Source of the DNA: PFJX01 sp964393825
GTDB lineage: Bacteria; Pseudomonadota; Gammaproteobacteria; Burkholderiales; Thiobacillaceae
NCBI GenBank assembly: GCA_964393825.1
Contig: CAYMUY010000009.1
Span: forward strand, 1 to 64,000
Length of the DNA: 64,000 nucleotides
Direction: 5' to 3'
In this document: positions 56,403 through 64,000 of the stretch, piece by piece
Layout of the letters: every line of letters starts with the position of its first letter
Position numbering within the stretch: position 1 is the stretch's first letter
Made by a program: the position numbers and the translations under genes
The notes under the pieces: model-generated
What the model was told of the DNA's origin: nothing
What the model saw: the letters and a program-made list of their open reading frames with translations, nothing else
Database searches by the model: none

Positions 56403-58598
56403 TCAGACATCCACCGGATCGACGTCCAGGGTCCATCTGACGCCACGCGCCGGCAGCGTCGCCAGCGCCTGCAGCCAGTCGTCGAGAAAGGCGCGCAGGC
56501 GGCTGCGCATGCCGGCTTGCAGCAACAGTTGCAGACGATGGCGGCCAGCGACGCGGAGCATCAGCGCCGGCACCGGGTCGAACAGTTCGATGCCCTGGCC
56601 GAGATCGACGCCGATCTCGCGGGCGGCCAGGAGGAAGCCCAGGGCCGCTTCTTCGCTGCTCGACTCGGCGCGCAGGACCGCCTGGTTGACGTAGGGCGGG
56701 AAGTCGGCGGAGCGGCGTTCGCGCAGGGCGGCTTCGGCGTAGCCGGGGTAATCATGGCGCACCACCGCCTGGTACAACGGGTGGCCCGGATAACGGGTCT
56801 GGATCAGCACCTCGCCGGGGTGCTCGGCGCGGCCGGCGCGGCCGGCGACCTGCATGAGCTGGGCGAACAGTCGTTCGCCGGCGCGGAAATCGGGCGAGAC
56901 CAGCGCCTGATCGGCGCCGATCACGCCGACCAGGGTGAGATGCGGAAAGTCATGCCCCTTGGCGACGATCTGGGTGCCCACCAGGATGTCCACCTCGCGC
57001 GCCGCGACACGGTCGCGCATCTCGGCGAAGGCGCCCTTGCGCGAGGCGCTGTCACGGTCGATGCGCAGGATGCGCGCCTCGGGGAATTGCTCCGCCAGGG
57101 TCTCCTCCAGCCGCTGGGTGCCGTGCCCCGCCGCGCGCAGGTCGACGCCGCCGCAGTCCGGGCAGGCCTCCGGCGGTCGCGCATTGAGGCCGCAATGGTG
57201 GCAGACCAGGCGATACCCGGCCGCATTTCCCGCGCCGGAGCGATGCAGCACCAGATGCGCGGAACAGCGCGGGCAGGGAAAGACATGGCCGCAGCCGTTG
57301 CAGAGCAGGGTAGGGGCATAGCCGCGGCGGTTGATGAACACCAGGCTCTGCTCACCGCGCGCCAGGGTGGCTTCGAGAGCGCTGCGCAAGGCACGGGTGA
57401 GACCCTGCTTGGGACGGTCGCCGCGACTATCGATCAGCCTGACATGCGGCAGGTTGGACTGGGCATGGGCGCGGGCGGCGAGGCTGAGCAGCTGATAGCG
57501 GCCAGCCTTGGCATTCTTCCAGGACTCCAGCGACGGGGTGGCGGACCCCAGCACGACCGGCACGCCGGCCTGACGCGCGCGCCAGACCGCCACGTCGCGC
57601 GCGGAGTAGCGCATGCCTTCCATCTGCTTGTAAGAGGTGTCGTGCTCTTCGTCGACCACGATCAGGCCGAGCCGCGACAGGGGGGTGAAGACCGCCAGGC
57701 GGGTGCCCAGGATGATGTCGGCATCGCCACGCAGGGCGGCCAGCCAGCCGGCGCGCCGCTCTCCGTCGGCGAGGCCGCTGTGCAGGCCGACCAGACGACG
57801 GTCCGGGAAGCGCTGGCGGAAGCGCTCGGTCAGTTGTGGGGTCAGGTGGATTTCCGGCACCAGGATCAGGGCCTGGCGGCCGCGTGCCAGGACATCGGCG
57901 ACCAGGCGCAGATAGATCTCGGTCTTGCCGCTGCCGGTGACGCCATGCAGTAGCCATGGCGAGAAGCCTTCGCCGGCGGCGTGGATCGCGTCGAGGACCG
58001 ATGCCTGCTCTGCCGTCGCGGTCGGGATGGGCCCCGTGTCGCCGCTCGCCGGCGCGGTGGCGACCGCTTCCACCCAGCCGCGCTTGAGCCATTCGCGCAG
58101 CAGCACTTTCTCCCCCCCGGACAGTGTCGTGCGCGTCACGGGGCTTGCCAGCAGGCGCGCGGCGAGGGCGCGTTGTGCCGGTTTGCGCGCATCGATGCCG
58201 GCCAGCTCTACGCGGCCCGCCCCGCTTGGTGCATAGACAGCCGTGGTGGCTTCCTGCGTCGAGCGTCCGCCGCGGCGCAGGGCGGGGGGCAACAGACCGC
58301 TCAGGACCGCGCCCAGGGCGTGGTGGTAATAGCCGGCGGTGAAGCGCGCCAGCGCCAGCAGATCCGCGGGCAGGGGTGGTGTATCGCGGTCGATCAGCCT
58401 GACTGCCTTCAGCGCTTCGGGCGCGACCTCGCTGTGTTGCACCAGTTCCACCAGCACGCCCACCCGGATGCGCGGCCCGAACGGCACCTCGACGCGCCGG
58501 CCGATGTCGGACGCCTCTGCCGTCGGCGCCAGATAGTCGAACAGGCGGTCGATCGGGGTGTCGAGCGCGATGCGGGCGATCGGGCTCATCGCCGGCAA
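56403..58598 (-). CDS. priA: Primosomal protein N' (replication restart helicase PriA)
   Basis: A 731-residue 3'-5' DNA helicase that reloads the replisome at stalled forks. An N-terminal 3'BD domain (VEVPFGPRIRVGVLVELV) precedes Walker A GVTGSGKTEIYLRL, the DEAH-type box VVDEEHDTSYKQMEGMRYSA, and a zinc-binding insert with cysteines in CNGCGHVFPCPRCSAHL, CHHCGLNARPPEACPDCGG. RVFQLMQ-type motifs VI follow (GAQALVSPDFRAGERLFAQL variant; QVAGRAGRAEHPGEVLIQT). Full length. Its upstream region holds several DnaA-box-like sites. Confidence 0.96.
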   Translation of the reverse strand: MPAMSPIARIALDTPIDRLFDYLAPTAEASDIGRRVEVPFGPRIRVGVLVELVQHSEVAPEALKAVRLIDRDTPPLPADLLALARFTAGYYHHALGAVLSGLLPPALRRGGRSTQEATTAVYAPSGAGRVELAGIDARKPAQRALAARLLASPVTRTTLSGGEKVLLREWLKRGWVEAVATAPASGDTGPIPTATAEQASVLDAIHAAGEGFSPWLLHGVTGSGKTEIYLRLVADVLARGRQALILVPEIHLTPQLTERFRQRFPDRRLVGLHSGLADGERRAGWLAALRGDADIILGTRLAVFTPLSRLGLIVVDEEHDTSYKQMEGMRYSARDVAVWRARQAGVPVVLGSATPSLESWKNAKAGRYQLLSLAARAHAQSNLPHVRLIDSRGDRPKQGLTRALRSALEATLARGEQSLVFINRRGYAPTLLCNGCGHVFPCPRCSAHLVLHRSGAGNAAGYRLVCHHCGLNARPPEACPDCGGVDLRAAGHGTQRLEETLAEQFPEARILRIDRDSASRKGAFAEMRDRVAAREVDILVGTQIVAKGHDFPHLTLVGVIGADQALVSPDFRAGERLFAQLMQVAGRAGRAEHPGEVLIQTRYPGHPLYQAVVRHDYPGYAEAALRERRSADFPPYVNQAVLRAESSSEEAALGFLLAAREIGVDLGQGIELFDPVPALMLRVAGRHRLQLLLQAGMRSRLRAFLDDWLQALATLPARGVRWTLDVDPVDV

Positions 58599-59000
58599 GC
58601 CCCCCGGGGTGGCGCGCAGCGGGGGAAAACCGCTGGCGTTGAAGGATTCATGTTGCAGAGCCGCATTCGATCTCGGTAATTAAATTGCGAAGTTAATGTG
58701 ACTTCTTAGAAGAGGGCGCAAAGCCGGTGCGTGCCAAGGAGGTTTTAAAGTTGTCCACCGAACCTGTGGATAACCATGTGGACAAGCGGTCATGAAAGGG
58801 TCAAAAACGCTTGTACTACGGCACCTTATCCCAACAGCCCAATTTTTGGGCAGTAAAAAATACATTAAATATCAATGGTTTATGTTTATGCCCCGAAACC
58901 CGGGTGGGCGCGGGTCGACGCGGAAGTCAAGCTCAAAAAATGTGCATAAGTTCTTGCTAATTTACTGCAAGCTGGTAGAGCGGCACCGTAGAGCCCTGGA
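58599..59000. other. 402-bp intergenic region between priA and dacB with DnaA-box-like cluster
   Basis: No credible gene. The region is AT-richer than its surroundings. DnaA-box-like 9-mers: TTGTCCACC 58751-58759, TGTGGATAA 58765-58773 (perfect complement of TTATCCACA), TGTGGACAA 58777-58785, TTATCCCAA 58826-58834 and TGTGCATAA 58941-58949. The first and third form an inverted repeat TTGTCCAC/GTGGACAA around the perfect box. A hairpin GCCCAA-TTT-TTGGGC lies at 58837-58851, followed by an A/T-rich run to about 58890. The priA promoter must also be here. Confidence 0.6.
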
Positions 59001-60476
59001 TCAGTGAGCCGCTGCGGCGGTCACGCCGGCGTCGGTGGGGGCGGAGAATCCATCCGACGTTTCCGTGGCCCATTCCACCAGGGCGTCCTGCGCGCGTCCC
59101 GCGGCTTCGGCGTTGCCGTGATTGATCAGGAAGACCACGACGCGACGGCCGCCATTCGGGGTGCGGGCGTAACCGGCCAGATTGCGCGCACCCTTGAGGC
59201 TGCCGCTCTTCAACCACGCCTGGCCACGGGCGGCGGAACCATTGAGCCGGTTTTTCTGGGTGCCTTCCACGCCCACCGCCGGCAGGGAAGCGGCAAACTC
59301 GAACCAGACCGGCTGCCGTGTGGCCCAGCGCAGGATACGGGCCAGGGCGAAGGCCGAGATGCGTTCGATGCGGGAGAGTCCGGAGCCGTTTTCCAGCACC
59401 AGCTTGCCGCATTCGAGATCGCGTTCGGCCAGCCAGTCGCGCAGCGCCCGCTCGCCCTTGTCCCAGGTGGCGGGGGCGCCGAAGCGGGCGGCGCCGAGAT
59501 TGAGGAACAGCATCTTGGCCATGACGTTGTTGCTGAACTTGTTGGTGTCGCGCACCAGTTGTGCCACCGGGAGCGAGTCATGTTCGAGCAGTAGTCGGGC
59601 ACCTGGCGGGGCGATGCCGCCGATCACGTCGCCAGCCAGGCGTCCGCCGAGTTCGCTCCAGAGCCGGCGGAACCAGGCGGCCGTGGTGGCCTCGGGCGAC
59701 AACAGGTTGAGTGCGACGGTGCGGTCATCGCAGGCGGTGGCATAGCGGCCGCTCAGCGTCAGGGTATCGTCCGCCAGGGCCATCTGTTCGTGCTGGCCAT
59801 TGCACGGACCGTCGCTGGCGATCATCTGGTTGGCGAGGGTGGGCGCGACCAGGGGCGGATCGAAGCGCGCCTGGATGCCCAGCACGTCGCTGGACAGGCG
59901 CAGCGACACGGTATTGAAGTTGACCAGCAGGGCCGCGGGCGGGGCATTGTAGGGTCGCAGCGGCGCCTCGTCGAAGGCGGCGGGGTCGATCGGGTCGAGG
60001 TGGTAATAGCTGCCGTCCAGCACCACGTCGCCATGGATTTCGCGCACGCCGCGCGCCCGGATCTCGCGCAGCAACAGCCAGAAGCGTTCCTGGGTCAGCG
60101 CCGGATCACCGCCTCCCTGCAGGATCAGGCGGCCGTCGAGAACGCCGTCCTTGAGCGTGCCGTCGAGCAGGGCGCGGGTTTTGAAGGTATGCGCGGAACC
60201 CCATTGGTCGAGCGCGGCGAGGGTGGTCACCAGCTTCATGACCGAGGCGGGGTTCAGCGAGCGCTCGACACCATGCTCCAGCAGCGGCTGGGCGGCATCG
60301 AGGTCGTAGACGACAGCGGCGACATGGCTGTCCGGGACGCCGGCAAGACGCAGCGCCTTCGCCACGGGGGGCGGCAACTCGGCATGGGCCAGGCCGAGCC
60401 AGAATGACAGGGCTACTACGGCGAGACGGGCCCGGGACGCCGCCGGCGGCGCCTGGGTGACATCAACGCTCGGCAA
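59001..60476 (-). CDS. dacB: D-alanyl-D-alanine carboxypeptidase/endopeptidase (PBP4 type)
   Basis: A 491-residue class C penicillin-binding protein. Signal peptide around LAVVALSFWLGLAHA; catalytic serine in NPASVMKLVTTLA (SxxK), SxN box in KFSNNVMAKM, and KTG box as LKSGSLKGARN. It trims and opens peptidoglycan cross-links in the periplasm. No ATG precedes the signal peptide in frame; a TTG at 60476, overlapping the end of the epimerase gene by 14 bases, is the probable start, so the gene is likely translated by coupling. Confidence 0.93.
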   Translation of the reverse strand: MPSVDVTQAPPAASRARLAVVALSFWLGLAHAELPPPVAKALRLAGVPDSHVAAVVYDLDAAQPLLEHGVERSLNPASVMKLVTTLAALDQWGSAHTFKTRALLDGTLKDGVLDGRLILQGGGDPALTQERFWLLLREIRARGVREIHGDVVLDGSYYHLDPIDPAAFDEAPLRPYNAPPAALLVNFNTVSLRLSSDVLGIQARFDPPLVAPTLANQMIASDGPCNGQHEQMALADDTLTLSGRYATACDDRTVALNLLSPEATTAAWFRRLWSELGGRLAGDVIGGIAPPGARLLLEHDSLPVAQLVRDTNKFSNNVMAKMLFLNLGAARFGAPATWDKGERALRDWLAERDLECGKLVLENGSGLSRIERISAFALARILRWATRQPVWFEFAASLPAVGVEGTQKNRLNGSAARGQAWLKSGSLKGARNLAGYARTPNGGRRVVVFLINHGNAEAAGRAQDALVEWATETSDGFSAPTDAGVTAAAAH

Positions 60477-61497
60477 GGTCTTCGACGTACCAGTCCATCG
60501 CTTCCAGCAGGCCTTCCTTGATGCGGTGGCTGGGTTCGTAGCCGAGCAGCCTCCGGGCCTTGCTGATGTCCGCCAGGGAATGGCGCACGTCGCCGGCGCG
60601 GAAGTCGCGGTAGCTGGGCTTGAAATCCTTCAGGTGCGGGAAGCGCGGTTCCAGGGTGGAGCGGATGGCCTCGAACAGGTCGTTCAGGGTGGTGCGGTCG
60701 CCCACCGCGACGTTGTAGACCTGGTTGGCGGCGTCCGGGTGTTCGGCGGTGGCGGCGAGCAGGTTGGCCTGCACGGTGTTGGCGATGTAGCAGAAGTCGC
60801 GGCTGGTCTCGCCGTCGCCGTTGATGAATACCGGCTCGTTTTTGACCATCGCCGCCGTCCACTTCGGCACCACGGCGGCATAAGCGCCTTCCGGATCCTG
60901 GTGGGCGCCGAAGATGTTGAAGTAGCGCAGGCCGATGCACTTGAAGCCGTAGGCGCGGGCGAACACCTCGGCGTATTGCTCGTTGACCAGCTTGGTCACG
61001 GCATAGGGCGACAAGGGCTTGCCGATCACGTCCTCGACCTTGGGCAGGCCGGGATGGTCGCCGTAAGTGGAACTGGACGCGGCATAGACGAAACGCGCCA
61101 CGCCGGCATCGCGCGCCGCCACCAGCATGTTGAGGAAGCCGTCGATGTTGGCGCCGTTGGTGGTGATGGGGTCTTCCAGCGAACGCGGCACCGAACCAAG
61201 CGCGGCCTGATGCAGCACGTAATCGACCCCTTTGCAGGCATGGTGGCAATCCATCTGGACGCGAATATCGCCCTCGTTGAACTTGAAGCGCGCCCACTGT
61301 TCCGGGGTGACCGCGTCGCAAATCTGCTTCAGGTTATGGCGATGCCCGGTGGCGAAGTTGTCCAGGCCGACCACGTTCTGGTCCAGCTTGAGCAGCGTTT
61401 CCAGCAGGTTGCAGCCGATGAAACCGGCCACGCCGGTGATCAACCAGGTTTTCGGGGCGGTGGGTAGGTTCGCGCGGAGTAGTTCGTAGGCGGTCAT
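60463..61497 (-). CDS. UDP-N-acetylglucosamine 4-epimerase (WbpP/TviC type)
   Basis: A 344-residue extended SDR enzyme. The NAD motif is WLITGVAGFIGCNLLETLLK, then AALGSVPRSLEDPITTNGAN, the catalytic SSSTYGDHPGLPK with YAVTK (Tyr-x3-Lys), and RYFNIFGAHQDPEGAYAAVV. The N-terminal extension before the Rossmann fold (about 15 residues) is typical of WbpP/TviC. It interconverts UDP-GlcNAc(A) and UDP-GalNAc(A). It follows the UDP-GlcNAc dehydrogenase gene, with a REP-like hairpin between them; together they would make UDP-GalNAc uronic acid for a surface polysaccharide. Confidence 0.9.
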   Translation of the reverse strand: MTAYELLRANLPTAPKTWLITGVAGFIGCNLLETLLKLDQNVVGLDNFATGHRHNLKQICDAVTPEQWARFKFNEGDIRVQMDCHHACKGVDYVLHQAALGSVPRSLEDPITTNGANIDGFLNMLVAARDAGVARFVYAASSSTYGDHPGLPKVEDVIGKPLSPYAVTKLVNEQYAEVFARAYGFKCIGLRYFNIFGAHQDPEGAYAAVVPKWTAAMVKNEPVFINGDGETSRDFCYIANTVQANLLAATAEHPDAANQVYNVAVGDRTTLNDLFEAIRSTLEPRFPHLKDFKPSYRDFRAGDVRHSLADISKARRLLGYEPSHRIKEGLLEAMDWYVEDLAER

Positions 61498-61510
61498 GTG
61501 GGGGAAGGGT

Positions 61511-61560
61511 AGCGCCGGCTTCTAGCCGGCTGTTTCAAAAGCCGGCTGGAAGCCGGCGCT
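61511..61560. repeat. Long REP-like hairpin
   Basis: Arms 61511-61531 (AGCGCCGGCTTCTAGCCGGC plus T) and 61540-61560 pair over 21 bases with a single G-U, around an 8-base loop GTTTCAAA. Strongest member of the GCCGGC repeat family in this window. It sits between two co-oriented genes and could stabilise the upstream transcript or act as a partial terminator. Confidence 0.7.
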
Positions 61561-61563
61561 ACA

Positions 61564-62847
<1,284 letters not shown>

Positions 62848-62874
62848 GACGACTCCTCTATAAGAAACCCGGTC

Positions 62875-62880
62875 ATTCTA
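62875..62880 (-). promoter_or_regulatory. Likely -10 box of the UDP-GlcNAc dehydrogenase gene
   Basis: TAGAAT followed by GA on the minus strand, 28 bases before the ATG, the same TAGAATGA as before the HipA-like and giant-protein genes. The region is divergent with the protease gene. Confidence 0.45.
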
Positions 62881-62924
62881 ATGGCGATTGTGCGTGGCAT
62901 CATGACGGCATGGAGGACTTCCCG

Positions 62925-63704
62925 ATGCTTTGTTCCAACATTTTTCGGATGTTCGCGCTATCCGGCCTGCTGCTCGCACCATCCGCCCATGCGGACATCG
63001 TCGATCTGCTGCCGCGGATCAAGCCCGCCGTGGTCGGAGTCGGCAGCCAGCACCCCTTGCGCAGTCCGCGCATCCGCATGAGCGGTACCGGTTTCGTGGT
63101 GGCCGATGGTCAGTACGTCGTGACCAACGCCCACGTGCCCCCCAGCCTGCTGGAGACGGAAAAGGGCGAGACACTGGCGGTGATGCTGCGCGGGCCTGCA
63201 GGGCCGAACTCGGTGGAGATGCGTCGCGCCGAGAAGGTGGCTAGCGACTCCGAGCACGATCTGCTGCTGCTCAAGATCGATGGACCTCCCTTGCCCGCGT
63301 TGAAACTGGGCCGATCCGATCAGGCAAGGGAAGGGCAGCAGTTCTATTTCACCGGCTATCCGATCGGCGCCGTGCTCGGCCTCTATCCCGCCACCCATCG
63401 CGCCGGCCTCGCCGCCATCGCGCCGATCTACAGCCGAGTCGATTCGGTGAAGCGGCTGACGCCGCGCCTCATCCGCCAGGCAAATGACCCTTTCCTGATC
63501 TTTCAGCTCGATGCCACCGCCTACCCCGGCAATAGTGGCAGCCCGGTCTACGATCCCGGCAGCGGTGAGGTCATCGCGGTAGTCAACTCGGTGTTCGTCA
63601 AGGGCAGCAAGGAAAGCGCTCTGAAGGATCCCAGCGGGATCTCTTATGCGATTCCGGTGCGATATGTGCGCGAACTGCTGGAAGACGCCGGCCTGACCCC
63701 CTGA
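62925..63704 (+). CDS. Exported trypsin-like serine protease (S1C-like, no PDZ)
   Basis: A 259-residue periplasmic protease. Signal peptide MLCSNIFRMFALSGLLLAPS-AHA; triad His in YVVTNAHVPPSL, Asp in SEHDLLLLKID, Ser in AYPGNSGSPVYDPGSGEV. It resembles the catalytic domain of DegP/HtrA proteins but lacks a PDZ domain. An ATG at 62910 is in frame, but 62925 has GGAGG 8 bases upstream and starts the signal peptide directly. Role unknown, possibly envelope protein quality control. Confidence 0.88.
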   Translation: MLCSNIFRMFALSGLLLAPSAHADIVDLLPRIKPAVVGVGSQHPLRSPRIRMSGTGFVVADGQYVVTNAHVPPSLLETEKGETLAVMLRGPAGPNSVEMRRAEKVASDSEHDLLLLKIDGPPLPALKLGRSDQAREGQQFYFTGYPIGAVLGLYPATHRAGLAAIAPIYSRVDSVKRLTPRLIRQANDPFLIFQLDATAYPGNSGSPVYDPGSGEVIAVVNSVFVKGSKESALKDPSGISYAIPVRYVRELLEDAGLTP

Positions 63705-63712
63705 GGCGCGCC

Positions 63713-64000
63713 ATGTTTCCCCTGCCCCTGCTGATCCAGCCGCGCGCCTCGGCAATCGCCACGGGCCTGCTGTGGACGACACATCTCGCGGCCCTGGCGG
63801 CGCTGCAGTATGCCAGTCTGCCGGTGGTGGCGTATCTGGTGGGGACGTTGACACTGACTGCCAGCCTTGCATTTCACCTGCGTCGGTCGCCGCCCCCGCG
63901 CCTGCGCTGCAAGGCGGATGGACAGCTGGAAATCCAACGCGACGCCGGCTGGAAGACCGCCAGCGTATTGCCCGGGAGTGTGGCGCTGCCCTGGCTCATC
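63713..64000 (+). CDS. YgfX-like membrane protein, N-terminal part
   Basis: The first 96 residues are visible; the gene continues beyond the window. It starts MFPLPLLIQPRASAIATGLL with two adjacent hydrophobic segments (about 14-33 and 36-53) and then a basic turn (HLRRSPPPRLRCKADGQLEI). This layout resembles YgfX (CptA) family proteins, but the assignment is tentative because the C-terminal half is missing. Eight bases after the protease stop, so probably the same operon. Confidence 0.55.
   Translation, partial: MFPLPLLIQPRASAIATGLLWTTHLAALAALQYASLPVVAYLVGTLTLTASLAFHLRRSPPPRLRCKADGQLEIQRDAGWKTASVLPGSVALPWLI

Noticed and set aside
58751..58949. Calling the DnaA-box cluster the chromosomal origin
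   Set aside because: dnaA, dnaN, rpmH, parAB and mnmG are not in the window and only one box is a perfect match, so only a candidate regulatory/DnaA-binding region is claimed.
58792..59007. 71-codon plus-strand frame between priA and dacB
   Set aside because: No Shine-Dalgarno, no family resemblance, overlaps the end of dacB; likely chance frame in AT-richer DNA.

Overview
The window is a GC-rich chromosomal segment of a Gram-negative bacterium, most likely a betaproteobacterium (Rhodocyclales/Nitrosomonadales-like; this is inference). Evidence: a type A RNase P RNA, a complete dcw cell-wall/division cluster in proteobacterial order, lipid A genes (lpxC and two LpxL-type acyltransferases), an S-adenosylhomocysteine (SAH) riboswitch in front of ahcY, and a nitrilase-tldD pair.

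Layout. 1-4.8 kb: 5' part of prlC (oligopeptidase A), a VC_2705-type sodium/solute symporter, rnpB, and a HipA-like kinase with its own DNA-binding N-terminus. 4.9-9.6 kb: a four-gene MacAB-type ABC efflux operon with its outer-membrane channel. 9.7-11.3 kb: a nitrilase/acetyltransferase pair. 11.4-18.6 kb: a Sel1-repeat protein, a 1788-residue exported protein of unknown function and a HEAT-repeat protein. 18.8-26.4 kb: a compact defence island bounded by a 253-bp direct repeat of the 3' end of ahcY. It encodes a five-gene operon: dndC, dndD, a DndE-FtsK fusion, an ABC-type AAA ATPase and a DUF4435/TOPRIM protein. This is a minimal DNA phosphorothioation module joined to a PARIS-like (AriA/AriB-like) pair. 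dndB, dndFGH and a cysteine desulfurase are absent from it.

26.1-28.8 kb: metK, the SAH riboswitch and ahcY (methyl cycle). 29-33.1 kb, plus strand: two lipid A/phospholipid acyltransferases, a GNAT protein, a CoA-binding protein, dapF and a DUF484 protein, tightly overlapped. 33.3-51.1 kb: the dcw cluster mraZ-rsmH-ftsL-ftsI-murE-murF-mraY-murD-ftsW-murG-murC-murB-ddl-ftsQ-ftsA-ftsZ, with an MraZ-box promoter and an odd duplication of the murC 5' end, followed by lpxC and a small membrane protein. 52.4-62.8 kb, minus strand: argJ, tldD, a nitrilase, priA, dacB, and a UDP-GlcNAc epimerase/dehydrogenase pair for acidic amino-sugar synthesis. The end holds a trypsin-like exported protease and the start of a YgfX-like gene.

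The most unusual part is the 19-26 kb island. Other points worth a second look are the giant exported protein, the murG-murC junction duplication, a cluster of DnaA-box-like sites between priA and dacB, and a 134-bp element with terminal inverted repeats beside priA.
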